From contig CAZBAL010000001.1 in the NCBI GenBank assembly GCA_964489735.1, positions 62,001 to 126,000 on the forward strand: DNA of 64,000 nt, in the 5' to 3' direction. Position 1 is the stretch's first letter. Each line of letters begins with the position of its first letter. Positions 17,192-25,773 of this stretch are shown one piece after another. Source of the stretch: Andreesenia sp964489735. GTDB taxonomy: Bacteria; Bacillota; Clostridia; Tissierellales; Gottschalkiaceae. A program made the translations under genes and the position numbers. The notes beneath the pieces were generated by a model. The model saw only the letters and a program-made list of their open reading frames with translations, ran no database searches and was not told the DNA's origin.

Positions 17192-17226
17192 ATAATAATT
17201 ATATATTTATAAGTATTATATGTCAA
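17192..17226. promoter_or_regulatory. ABC operon promoter overlapped by a 28-bp inverted repeat (likely MarR operator)
   Basis: For the minus strand, TTGACA (17221-17226) and TATAAT (17198-17203) are 17 bases apart, a perfect promoter. A near-perfect inverted repeat, arms ATAATAATTATA (17192-17203) and TATAAGTATTAT (17208-17219) with one mismatch and a 4-base centre, covers the -10 and most of the spacer. Binding there would block RNA polymerase. It sits between the exporter genes and divergent marR, so it is the prime candidate operator (inference). Confidence 0.65.
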
Positions 17227-17323
17227 ACCATTTAAAGTATATGTTATTACAATTTTTCCCACCAACTGTATCAGTTTATTCTAACTCAATTTTATAAAAC
17301 TTTAATAGATTAGGAGGTTTATT

Positions 17324-17746
17324 ATGATAAACAGAATCGCAGATGAATTCTTCAATATGATGATGTTTTTACATAAAAATGCTTTTAACCCAAATGAAAT
17401 ATCAAAAAAACTACCTATGCCTATGTCACATTTTACTGTTCTACATTTCTTAGCAAGGAATGGTCCCTCCATTATATCTGCTATAGCAGAGGAACTTCAG
17501 ATTTCCAGACCTAATATGACTCCAATAATTGACTATCTTCTTGAAAAAGATATGATATTTAAATATCCAAATCCAAAAGACAAGAGGTATTTCTTTGTTG
17601 AAATAACAGAAAAAGGACAAGAAACGCTTAAAATAAAAGGGAAAGTTATGAAAGATGAATTGGTATCATATCTTTCAAAGTTAAGTGATGAAGATTTGAA
17701 ATCTTTAGAAGAATCTATAGATAACATCTTGAAAATTTTAAAATAA
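17324..17746 (+). CDS. MarR-family transcriptional regulator
   Basis: 140 aa winged-helix regulator: dimerisation helices at both ends, recognition region IISAIAEELQISRPNMTPIIDYLLEKDMI (about 51-79) and the wing NPKDKRYFFVEITEKG with the conserved D-x-R. MarR proteins are usually repressors released by phenolic or lipophilic ligands. It is divergent from the ABC exporter genes, with a 28-bp palindrome in the shared region, so it most likely controls them. ATG preceded by AGGAGG. Confidence 0.88.
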   Translation: MINRIADEFFNMMMFLHKNAFNPNEISKKLPMPMSHFTVLHFLARNGPSIISAIAEELQISRPNMTPIIDYLLEKDMIFKYPNPKDKRYFFVEITEKGQETLKIKGKVMKDELVSYLSKLSDEDLKSLEESIDNILKILK

Positions 17747-17747
17747 T

Positions 17748-17816
17748 AAAAAACCGAGATAAATGATATTTTCCACAAGATATTAAGCCAAGTGGTTATA
17801 TCATTTATCCCGGTCT
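17748..17816 (-). terminator. Long hairpin terminator between convergent marR and pfpI
   Basis: Arms ACCGAGATAAATGATAT (17753-17769) and ATATCATTTATCCCGGTCT (17798-17816) pair over about 17 bp with small mismatches. On the minus strand it is followed by six T's (17748-17753), so it mainly ends pfpI transcription; on the plus strand the T run is poor but the hairpin also follows marR. Confidence 0.75.
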
Positions 17817-17847
17817 CAATTTATTCAGCATATTTTATGCGCTGAGC

Positions 17848-18396
17848 TTACTTCTTTAATAATCCATCCTTTACTTCCTTTGCTTTTTCACTACCTAATA
17901 GATAATCGACAATCTCAATAGCAAAGTCCATTGCATAAGCAGGTCCCTTTCCCGTTATCACATTTTCATCTCTTTCAACACCTTTTCCAGTAGCATTTGC
18001 TCCGGTTAACTCATCTTCAAATCCTGGGTAGCATGTTACATTCTTTCCATCAATTACATCGGCTTTTTTTAAAACTATTGGACCAGCACAGATTGCTGAT
18101 ACAAGCTTATCACTCTCATATGCTGTTTTTACAGTTTCAATAACCTTTTTAGAATCCCTTAAGTTGGTTGCACCTGGCAAGCCACCAGGAATTATCACTG
18201 CATCATAATCTGAAAACGACTCAACTTCATCAGCTTTCATATCCGATGTGACTGCTATTCCATGAGCTCCCTTCACCGAATAATCATCATTGATAGAGAT
18301 CATCTTAGCATCAATCTCCGCTCTTCTCAAAATATCGACTACTGTTATAGCTTCAATTTCTTCAAATCCATCTGCAAAAAATACTGCTGCTTTCAT
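17848..18396 (-). CDS. DJ-1/PfpI (YajL-like) family protein
   Basis: 182 aa. Conserved glutamate in DGFEEIE (about 9-15) and the nucleophile cysteine in SAICAGP on the elbow, with GGLPGATNL upstream: all features of the DJ-1/ThiJ branch. Reported activities of the family include protein and methylglyoxal deglycation and redox-responsive chaperoning, so the exact role is open. The site GGAGGAATTAGG precedes the ATG. Single gene; its promoter overlaps a perfect palindrome at 18439-18458. Confidence 0.85.
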   Translation of the reverse strand: MKAAVFFADGFEEIEAITVVDILRRAEIDAKMISINDDYSVKGAHGIAVTSDMKADEVESFSDYDAVIIPGGLPGATNLRDSKKVIETVKTAYESDKLVSAICAGPIVLKKADVIDGKNVTCYPGFEDELTGANATGKGVERDENVITGKGPAYAMDFAIEIVDYLLGSEKAKEVKDGLLKK

Positions 18397-18435
18397 CCTA
18401 ATTCCTCCTCAATCCTTTTCATTTATATACTAATA

Positions 18436-18458
18436 ATTATATCATAAATTTATGATAT
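18436..18458 (-). promoter_or_regulatory. Candidate pfpI promoter with 20-bp perfect palindrome
   Basis: TATAAT (18436-18441) on the minus strand overlaps a perfect 20-base palindrome (18439-18458; half-site ATATCATAAA). No good -35 is present, which fits a promoter needing or blocked by a regulator. The next bases on the plus strand are a run of T, so an alternative is a plus-strand terminator with no obvious gene to serve. Confidence 0.4.
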
Positions 18459-18775
18459 TTTTTTAACCAAGTCTTTTTATACATACATTGTCGCATTTTT
18501 GTATAATTAATATGGTTTTCAATGCTATATAGCATATATATTCATTATTTTTGAATGAAGATGTTGATGTATGATGTATACTCGTCTATACATAACCCAT
18601 TTTTTATAATTTTCTTCTATATTATTGATATTTTTGTGGTACTATGGGTATATATCGAATACTTGATTAAATATTAACAATATTTATCTGGCTTCTATAT
18701 TGTATTTCAGTAGACTGCCAGCTATTTGTTAATTCTAAGTCATTTCGAAATATAATATAACAGGAGGGTTTAGAA
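18459..18775 (+). other. Long AT-rich leader of the symporter gene
   Basis: No gene is visible. Near the 3' end a stem CTGGC (18688-18692) / GCCAG (18717-18721) with inner TCTA/TAGA pairing can form 55 bases before the start. I looked for glycine-riboswitch hallmarks, common before this transporter family, and did not see them. No promoter close enough to consensus to defend. Confidence 0.35.
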
Positions 18776-20146
18776 ATGATAGAAACAATTGAATTAGTGA
18801 AAGACTTTCTATGGGATAATATCTTAGTCTATCTGCTTCTCGCAGTAGGTATCTATTTTACAATTAGACTAAAATTACCGCAGATTCTTTCAATCAAAGA
18901 GATCTTCACGCTTCCGTTTAAGCGTAATGAAGATGCCGCAGAAAGCGGAGGGGTAAGTTCCTTTGGAGCACTTGCTACATCTATTGCTGGACAGGTTGGT
19001 ACTGGTAATATAGGTGGGGTTGCTACAGCTATCATGGCCGGAGGACCAGGAGCAATATTCTGGATGTGGCTTTCAGGTATACTTGGAATGTCTACAATCT
19101 TTGGTGAGGCTGTATTAGCACAGGTTTACAGAGAAAAGCATGATGGTGAATATGTTGGGGGGCCAGCTTATTACATAGCAAATGGATTAAAAAACAAAAA
19201 GCTAGGTAAGGTTTTAGGAGCATCATTCTCAATACTTATTATCATGGCACTTGGACTTATAGGTAATATGGTTCAGTCAAACTCAATGAGTGCCGGAATG
19301 CAGGTAGCATTCGGTGCTAATCCAACAGTTGTTGGGGTTATAGTAGCAATAGTAGCAGCACTTATTTTTATAGGTGGAATTAAAAGAATTTCTTCGTTTG
19401 CAGAAATTGTTGTACCACTTATGGCAGTAATTTATATTATCGCTTCAATAGTAATATTAATTATTTACAGAGCGAATATCATCCCAATATTTGGGGAAAT
19501 ATTTACACAGGCATTTACTGGAAGAGCTGCATTTGGTGCAGTTTTAGGGGTAACTGTAAAACAAGCTGTTAGATTAGGTCTTGCAAGAGGACTGTTCTCG
19601 AATGAGGCAGGTATGGGTTCTACTCCTCATGCACATGCTGTTGCACATGTTAAGCACCCTGCTCAACAGGGATTTGTTGCAATGTTCGGTGTAGTTGTAG
19701 ATACATTGGTAATATGTACTGCTACAGCACTTATAATATTAACAACAAAAGCAGATATCGAGTCTGCTTCACTTGGACTTAACAGTGTTCAGGTAACTCA
19801 GAAAGCTTTTGAAATAGCTTTCGGATCAATAGGACTTAAGTTCCTAGCTATATCGCTATTATTCTTTGCATTTACTACAATAGTTGGTTGGTACTACTTT
19901 GGAGAGAGTAATATCAGATATCTTTTTGGAGACAAAGGTTTAACTCCATATAGAATACTAGTAATGATATTCATAGTATTAGGATCTAGATTTGAAGTTG
20001 AATCAGTTTGGATGTTAGCAGACTTCTTCAATGGTCTTATGATAATACCTAACCTTGTAGGTTTACTTCTGTTATCAGGAGTAGTAATAAAAGTTATGAA
20101 AGACTACAAGTCAGGTGAAAGACTAATGGATAGGGATGAATATTAA
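18776..20146 (+). CDS. Sodium:alanine/glycine symporter (AGCS family)
   Basis: 456 aa membrane protein with about 11 helices. The family signatures GQVGTGNIGGVATAIMAGGPGA-type region (about 71-92) and the loop GMSTIFGEAVLAQVYR (about 104-119) are clear, as are GLARGLFSNEAGMGSTPHAHA (about 268-288). AGCS proteins import alanine, glycine or related amino acids with Na+ or H+. Substrate cannot be fixed from sequence. ATG follows CAGGAGGG. Single gene, ended by a strong bidirectional terminator. Confidence 0.92.
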   Translation: MIETIELVKDFLWDNILVYLLLAVGIYFTIRLKLPQILSIKEIFTLPFKRNEDAAESGGVSSFGALATSIAGQVGTGNIGGVATAIMAGGPGAIFWMWLSGILGMSTIFGEAVLAQVYREKHDGEYVGGPAYYIANGLKNKKLGKVLGASFSILIIMALGLIGNMVQSNSMSAGMQVAFGANPTVVGVIVAIVAALIFIGGIKRISSFAEIVVPLMAVIYIIASIVILIIYRANIIPIFGEIFTQAFTGRAAFGAVLGVTVKQAVRLGLARGLFSNEAGMGSTPHAHAVAHVKHPAQQGFVAMFGVVVDTLVICTATALIILTTKADIESASLGLNSVQVTQKAFEIAFGSIGLKFLAISLLFFAFTTIVGWYYFGESNIRYLFGDKGLTPYRILVMIFIVLGSRFEVESVWMLADFFNGLMIIPNLVGLLLLSGVVIKVMKDYKSGERLMDRDEY

Positions 20147-20211
20147 ACTGTTGTTTAAATGCTAAATACTTTTAAATCATAAAAATTAATTTAAATATTT
20201 GCCTTAATAGA

Positions 20212-20262
20212 AAAGTGGCGATGTTGGAATTCAATGATTCTGACATCGCCACTTTATTTTTG
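20212..20262. terminator. Bidirectional terminator between symporter and polC operon
   Basis: Thirteen-base-pair perfect stem (AAAGTGGCGATGT 20212-20224 with ACATCGCCACTTT 20243-20255), flanked by A-rich sequence on the left and ATTTTTG on the right, so it can stop transcripts arriving from both sides. Confidence 0.88.
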
Positions 20263-20281
20263 AAATTAATATTATATCCTG

Positions 20282-20734
20282 TTATATTTCTATAATAGTG
20301 TTGAAATCTAATCTATCCTCAGTGATTTCAACTTCTACTTTTCTTTTATTATCCTCTATTGTATTGCCTTTAATTTTCATCCCGGCAATTTCCAGAAATC
20401 TTTTAAATTCTGAATCTATAATTATTCCATTCTTATCTCTGCTTAGTCCATTGGTTGACATATTCATTATTCTATCTATTTTCTGTACTAATATATTGAT
20501 GTCCATACCTTGTTCTTTACTTAGTAAAAATGCTTTAAGACTTACCAATTTATCTATCTTCAGCGTAACAAAATTATCAGAACTCGCAATTTTGAGATTT
20601 ACCATTATATCTTCAATAACAGCATCGCTAAATTCATTCTGACTTCCATCATACTCTATGCCAAAGTTGTCTTTAATATAATCTAAAGCTCTTTCATCTT
20701 TTTCAAAAGTTCTTTCAGTATATACTCTTGCCAT
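20282..20734 (-). CDS. 150-aa protein after polC, function unknown
   Basis: 150 aa, soluble, mixed charge, no cysteine. N-terminus MARVYTERTFEKDERALDY; the middle is helical, the end rich in beta-type residues (KVEVEITEDRLDFNTIIEI). I do not recognise it. It starts 18 bases after the polC stop and ends before a strong terminator, so it is the last gene of the polC transcript. In many Clostridia the gene after polC is rimP; this is not RimP by any motif I can see. Confidence 0.6.
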   Translation of the reverse strand: MARVYTERTFEKDERALDYIKDNFGIEYDGSQNEFSDAVIEDIMVNLKIASSDNFVTLKIDKLVSLKAFLLSKEQGMDINILVQKIDRIMNMSTNGLSRDKNGIIIDSEFKRFLEIAGMKIKGNTIEDNKRKVEVEITEDRLDFNTIIEI

Positions 20735-20752
20735 ATCTATCCTCCGAATTAA

Positions 20753-23700
20753 TTAAAAAATTGAAAACAGATCGATTTGATTTGTTTCCTGAAGTCCTGC
20801 TAAGCAGCCATGAAGTCTCAAGGCTTCTACAACAGTCTTACTTGCTCTAGACCTTTTAACCAGATCCTCAACAGAAATGAACTTACCTTCATCTCTGACT
20901 TCAGCAATACTTCTTGCTACTCCTTCTCCAACGCCTTCAAGCGACTTTAAAGGTGGTATTATTCCGTTCTCTCCTATTTTAAATTTATCGCTATCAGATT
21001 TGTAAAGATCAACTCTCTCAAATTTATAACCTCTGGTATACATCTCCAGACAAACCTCTAAAACAGTTCTGAGGTTCTTTTCCTTGGTGCTTATGTCATT
21101 TCCTAAAGCATCCAGTTCTTTTATCTTTGACCTGACAGTCTCTTCACCCTTGAGAATCAGTTCTGCTTCAAAATCTGCTACTTTTGTAGAAAAGTAAGTC
21201 GCATAAAATGCTTCCGGATGATTTACTTTGAAATATGCGATTCTGAATGACATCATTACGTAGGCCACTGCATGGGCTTTCGGGAACATGTACTTAATCT
21301 TCTTGCATGAATCTATATACCAGTCAGGCACATTGTTGTCTATCATAGCCTGTTCATCTTCATCAGTTATTCCCTTTCCTTTTCTTACCTTCTCCATTAT
21401 CTGAAAGGCATGCTTATTCTCAAGGTTTGCATGAATCAGATAGTTCATGATATCGTCTCTCGTACAGATTACTTCACTAAGTGTAGCAGTTCCGTTTCTT
21501 ACAAGATCCTGAGCATTGTTTAGCCAGACATCTGTACCATGAGAAAGACCACTTATACGAACCAGTTCTGAAAAAGTAGTAGGTCTAGTGTCTTCAAGCA
21601 TCTGTCTTACGAACTTAGTACCGAACTCTGGAATTCCATATGTTCCTACCTCAGAATCTATCTGTTCAGGGGTGATTCCAAGCACCTCAGTACCTAAGAA
21701 AATCTGTTTTGTCCTTTCATCATCTAATGAAATAGAGTCCGAATCCACTCCTGTAAAGTCTTCAAGCATTCTGATAATACTCGGCGCATCATGTCCAAGT
21801 ATATCAAGCTTAAGTATTCTACCACTTATAGCATTGTAGTCGAAATGAGTAGTTATTACTCCCGACTCAGCATCATCAGCAGGATATTGGATAGGCGTAA
21901 AGTCGTATATATCTTTATAGTTAGGAACGACCATTACACCTCCGGGGTGCTGCCCCGAAGTTCTCTTTATTCCTGTACATCCCTTTACAAGTCTATTTAT
22001 TTCAGCGTTATTCACAAACTCTTCTCTGGATTCAAAATATTTTTTTACAAACCCGTATGCTGTCTTTTCTGCTATAGTACCAATGGTTCCTGCTCTGAAT
22101 ACATATCCTTCACCAAAAAGTTCTTCCGTATACTTATGTGCATTAGCTTGGTACTCACCAGCAAAGTTTAGGTCTATATCTGGCTCTTTATCGCCCTCAA
22201 AACCTAAGAAAACCTCAAAGGGTATATTATGACCTTCTTTGATAAGTTCCGCTCTGCATTCAGGACATACAGAGTCAGGAAGGTCAACTCCCGAACCTAC
22301 AGACTCATCAGTTATAAATTTTGAGTATTTACAATCTGGACATATATAGTGTGGCGGTAGAGGGTTAACCTCTGTAATACCGCTCATAGTGGCAACAAAT
22401 GAAGAACCTACTGAACCTCTTGATCCAACTAAATATCCATCTTCATTCGATTTTTTAACAAGTTTCTGAGCTATTATATACATTACCGCATATCCATTGC
22501 TGATTATTGAGTTCAGCTCACGCTCAAGTCTCTTCTCAACTATATCAGGTAGATCTTCTCCATATATTTCCCTTGCTTTGTTATAGTTCATCTCACGCAG
22601 CATTTCATCAGAACCTTCAATTTCAGGTGGAAAAGTTCCATCAGGTATAGGTTTGACATCATCAATCATATCCGCAACTTTATTGGTGTTATGGACAACT
22701 ACTTCATATGCTAACTCTTCTCCTAGATAAGAAAACTCTTTTAACATCTCATCTGTGGTCTTTAAATACAATGGTGCCTGTTCCTCAGCATCTGAATACC
22801 CCTGTCCAGCCATCAAGATACGTCTGTATACTTCATCTTCAGGTTCAAGAAAATGAACATCTCCTGTTGCAACGACAATCTTATCAAGCTTTTTCCCCAG
22901 AGAAACTATTCTTCTATTTATATCTTGAAGACCTTCAACATTCTTGATTTCATTCTTGCTCACTAGGAAATTGTTGTTACCTGTCGGCTGAATCTCTAAA
23001 AAATCATAATAAGAAGCTATTTCTTCTACTATATCATCGTTGTCGTTTTTTAGTATAGACTGGTATAGTTCTCCAGCTTCACAGGCAGTCCCCAAAATCA
23101 GTCCTTCTCTGTATTTATTTAACATCGACTTAGGTATTCTAGGCTTTTTATAAAAATATTTCATATGAGATTCTGAAATTATTTTATAAAGGTTTTTAAG
23201 ACCTATCAAGTTTTTTACCAATATAATTATGTGATTCGATCTAGTCTGCTTAAAGTTGAACTTTTCCCTAGCATAATTGTTTAAATCTGAGATCGTCTCA
23301 ATGCCCTGTTCATTTAATGTCTCTATTGATTTTTTCAATATGTTTGCAGTAGCTTCTGAATCATCTACAGCTCTGTGATGGTTCTTCAGGCAGACATCTA
23401 AATATTTAGCAATCGTATTAAGTCTGTGATTTTTTAAATCCTGGTACATTGTTCTGGATAATGCAAGTGTATCCAGTACAGGATTGTTTATTTTTCTGCC
23501 ATCAAGCATAGCCAGCTTAGTTCTGATAAATGACATATCAAAATCAGCATTATGAGCCACCAGTATCGAATCACCGATAAAATCAATGAATCTAGGCAGC
23601 ACATCATCTATTAGCGGCATATTTTCAACCATTGGATCAGTAATGCCGGTGAGCTCTATTATCTTATCAGGTATACTGACTTCCGGATTTATCAGCTCAC

Positions 23701-25108
23701 TGAATGTATCGACTATCTCATTATTCCTTATTTTCACAGCTCCAATCTCGATTATCTTGTTATTTCTAGGTGAAAACCCGGTAGTCTCTATATCAAATAC
23801 CGTATATTCACAGTTTAAGCTCTTATTATCAGGATTTTCTACATTCTTTACTATATCTGATAAATCATCAACTAAGTATCCTTCAACCCCATAAATTATC
23901 TTTATATCTTTTCCATAGGTGGAATCCATTGCTTCTGGAAAACCTTGAACAACACCATGATCTGTTATAGCAATGGCCTTATGTCCCCATTTCACTGCGC
24001 GATTTATTATATCCGACGCACCTGCAGTTCCATCCATTGAGCTCATCCTCGTATGGCAGTGGAGTTCTACTCTTTTTTCCGGACTATTATCCATTCTTAT
24101 TTTCTTTTCAACCTGTTCTATATTTTTTATCATAATAGTCAGCTCTCTGCTATACTGATCGATATTTGCAAAGCCAAAAAGTTTTATATTGCTGCCATTT
24201 TTAAGTACTGAATTCACTTCATCTTCAGCATCTGGATTCACAAATGTTTTGCAAGGTATGGAGCTAGTATGATCGGTTAAATAAACGGTATACAGTTTGC
24301 TTCCATTTCTCAATTCCCTTGTATCTACATCAAATATTTCACCCTCTATAGCAACATCTCCAGAGTAAGCTCCTACTTCACTTATCTTGCTTATTTCTCC
24401 GCTTACTTCAGCAAACAGCTTTTTGGATCTTCTCTTCTTTCCTTTCCAGCTGTTCTTCTTTCCATTACCAAATGAAGGTGATTGTGAATCTCCACCCTGT
24501 GAAGGTCTAGTCTTTGATGAATGATTCATTTCTGATGTCTCTCTCTGTATTCTTTCAAGTAGCTCTTTTTCTTCTTCAGCCTTTCTGATTTCACAGTATC
24601 CATTATCATCACATTCGATTTTATTGAATTTCACCATTATATCTTCATCGAACTCTGTCTTTATCTTAGTTTTAATGAAATTTTCGAACTCAGAACTCTT
24701 TGCTCTGTCATAGCCTATATTATTTTTTATATTTATATCCAGTTTATCTTTTTCCAGGTCAATATCGACTCCCATTGACCATCCTTGAAATGACGGCATT
24801 GTTGCACCCATTGAAGACAATATTTTTTCACAGTACTGATCTTTACACTCATCTATGTCCTTATTATATTGAATATTCATGTCAAATAAACTAAAATTAG
24901 AGAATCTATCCCTAAAAAGGTTTTTCAGATTCTCTAGCTCTTTTTCTTTTATTATATTTTCAGACATTAAGTTTATGACTATACTGTTATTCTGTTTGTT
25001 TATCCTGACATTTTCAACTTCAATTTCGCCTATAATTGGATAATCCGGATCAATATCTATGAAACCCAAATCCTTTATATAGAGTTTCTCATCTTTCAAT
25101 TTTTTCAC
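20753..25108 (-). CDS. polC: Replicative DNA polymerase III alpha subunit, PolC type
   Basis: 1451 aa, the Gram-positive main replicase with built-in proofreading. Order: N-terminal domain (1-190), OB fold (about 240-330), PHP domain starting ELHCHTRMSSMDG (H350, H352), inserted DEDD 3'-5' exonuclease (D439, E441 in FDIETTGF; H-x-A-x-D near 585), then palm with GSRGSVGSSFVA (about 895) and catalytic DIDLNF (D977, D979). Zinc cysteines C923, C926, C948, C951. C-terminal helix-hairpin-helix region. Length fits PolC (about 1430-1450). Two bases separate it from the glycosyltransferase gene. Confidence 0.97.
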   Translation of the reverse strand: MKKLKDEKLYIKDLGFIDIDPDYPIIGEIEVENVRINKQNNSIVINLMSENIIKEKELENLKNLFRDRFSNFSLFDMNIQYNKDIDECKDQYCEKILSSMGATMPSFQGWSMGVDIDLEKDKLDINIKNNIGYDRAKSSEFENFIKTKIKTEFDEDIMVKFNKIECDDNGYCEIRKAEEEKELLERIQRETSEMNHSSKTRPSQGGDSQSPSFGNGKKNSWKGKKRRSKKLFAEVSGEISKISEVGAYSGDVAIEGEIFDVDTRELRNGSKLYTVYLTDHTSSIPCKTFVNPDAEDEVNSVLKNGSNIKLFGFANIDQYSRELTIMIKNIEQVEKKIRMDNSPEKRVELHCHTRMSSMDGTAGASDIINRAVKWGHKAIAITDHGVVQGFPEAMDSTYGKDIKIIYGVEGYLVDDLSDIVKNVENPDNKSLNCEYTVFDIETTGFSPRNNKIIEIGAVKIRNNEIVDTFSELINPEVSIPDKIIELTGITDPMVENMPLIDDVLPRFIDFIGDSILVAHNADFDMSFIRTKLAMLDGRKINNPVLDTLALSRTMYQDLKNHRLNTIAKYLDVCLKNHHRAVDDSEATANILKKSIETLNEQGIETISDLNNYAREKFNFKQTRSNHIIILVKNLIGLKNLYKIISESHMKYFYKKPRIPKSMLNKYREGLILGTACEAGELYQSILKNDNDDIVEEIASYYDFLEIQPTGNNNFLVSKNEIKNVEGLQDINRRIVSLGKKLDKIVVATGDVHFLEPEDEVYRRILMAGQGYSDAEEQAPLYLKTTDEMLKEFSYLGEELAYEVVVHNTNKVADMIDDVKPIPDGTFPPEIEGSDEMLREMNYNKAREIYGEDLPDIVEKRLERELNSIISNGYAVMYIIAQKLVKKSNEDGYLVGSRGSVGSSFVATMSGITEVNPLPPHYICPDCKYSKFITDESVGSGVDLPDSVCPECRAELIKEGHNIPFEVFLGFEGDKEPDIDLNFAGEYQANAHKYTEELFGEGYVFRAGTIGTIAEKTAYGFVKKYFESREEFVNNAEINRLVKGCTGIKRTSGQHPGGVMVVPNYKDIYDFTPIQYPADDAESGVITTHFDYNAISGRILKLDILGHDAPSIIRMLEDFTGVDSDSISLDDERTKQIFLGTEVLGITPEQIDSEVGTYGIPEFGTKFVRQMLEDTRPTTFSELVRISGLSHGTDVWLNNAQDLVRNGTATLSEVICTRDDIMNYLIHANLENKHAFQIMEKVRKGKGITDEDEQAMIDNNVPDWYIDSCKKIKYMFPKAHAVAYVMMSFRIAYFKVNHPEAFYATYFSTKVADFEAELILKGEETVRSKIKELDALGNDISTKEKNLRTVLEVCLEMYTRGYKFERVDLYKSDSDKFKIGENGIIPPLKSLEGVGEGVARSIAEVRDEGKFISVEDLVKRSRASKTVVEALRLHGCLAGLQETNQIDLFSIF

Positions 25109-25109
25109 C

Positions 25110-25748
25110 CTATTTCCTTTTCATAGCTTTAAATACATCTACATACATCTTTATTCTCTCTATAAAACCTTTGAGAACTCCCATTTTTTCTTCCTTTGTT
25201 CTATGTGTAAGCTCACTCAGTTTTACAGTCTCATACTCAATATTATGCTTTTTAACATAATTTGTTATAGCAGCTTCAAGTCCATACTGATTTATATCCT
25301 TGTTAGGGATACTTCCGAGCAAGTCTTTTTTGATTGCTCTTTGTCCTGATAAAAAAGGTGTTATCCTCTGAGCTATATCTGTGCTCATCCTTCCTCCTTT
25401 AAAGAGACCTATCGTCATATCAACACCATCTTTTGCTATGGGATCTATAAGAGAATATATATGTTCCTTTTTTAACCCCACAAGATCTGCATCAAGTAGT
25501 AAAACAATGTCGATTGACTGACATAGGTCTAATCCCTTCATAACTGCTGCGCCTTTTCCTACATTGTCCTTTATATCTACAACTATAACATCTTCATAAT
25601 TCTCGGCAATTTTTACAGTTTTATCAGTTGAACCATCACTGATTATTATTATTCTATCTATAATATCTATTTCTTTTAAAGTTTCAACTACATGTCCTAT
25701 TGTTTTTTCTTCATTATAAGCGGCTATTATTGCAGCTATGGAGCTCAT
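25110..25748 (-). CDS. Family 2 glycosyltransferase
   Basis: 212 aa GT-A fold enzyme: nucleotide-sugar start SSIAAIIAAYNEEKTIG, SDGSTDKT, and the metal-binding DxD as LLDADLVG (about 96). No membrane helix; the C-terminus is a basic amphipathic helix that could touch the membrane. Similar small GT2 proteins include glucosyl-3-phosphoglycerate synthase-like and polyprenyl-phosphate transferases; acceptor unknown. The frame is open to 25787, but the ATG at 25748 has AAGGAGAG eight bases upstream. It sits between ispG and polC, which are usually adjacent. Confidence 0.85.
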   Translation of the reverse strand: MSSIAAIIAAYNEEKTIGHVVETLKEIDIIDRIIIISDGSTDKTVKIAENYEDVIVVDIKDNVGKGAAVMKGLDLCQSIDIVLLLDADLVGLKKEHIYSLIDPIAKDGVDMTIGLFKGGRMSTDIAQRITPFLSGQRAIKKDLLGSIPNKDINQYGLEAAITNYVKKHNIEYETVKLSELTHRTKEEKMGVLKGFIERIKMYVDVFKAMKRK

Positions 25749-25773
25749 ATTTGCACTCTCCTTATTACACAGT

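Noticed and set aside
18459..18775. Glycine riboswitch before the AGCS symporter
   Set aside because: Expected from the gene family, but none of the conserved blocks of the glycine aptamer are visible.
20753..25108. Many medium-length frames opposite polC, the ABC genes and others
   Set aside because: They lie wholly within strong genes on the other strand, lack ribosome binding sites, and are hydrophobic/serine-rich as expected of antisense translation.
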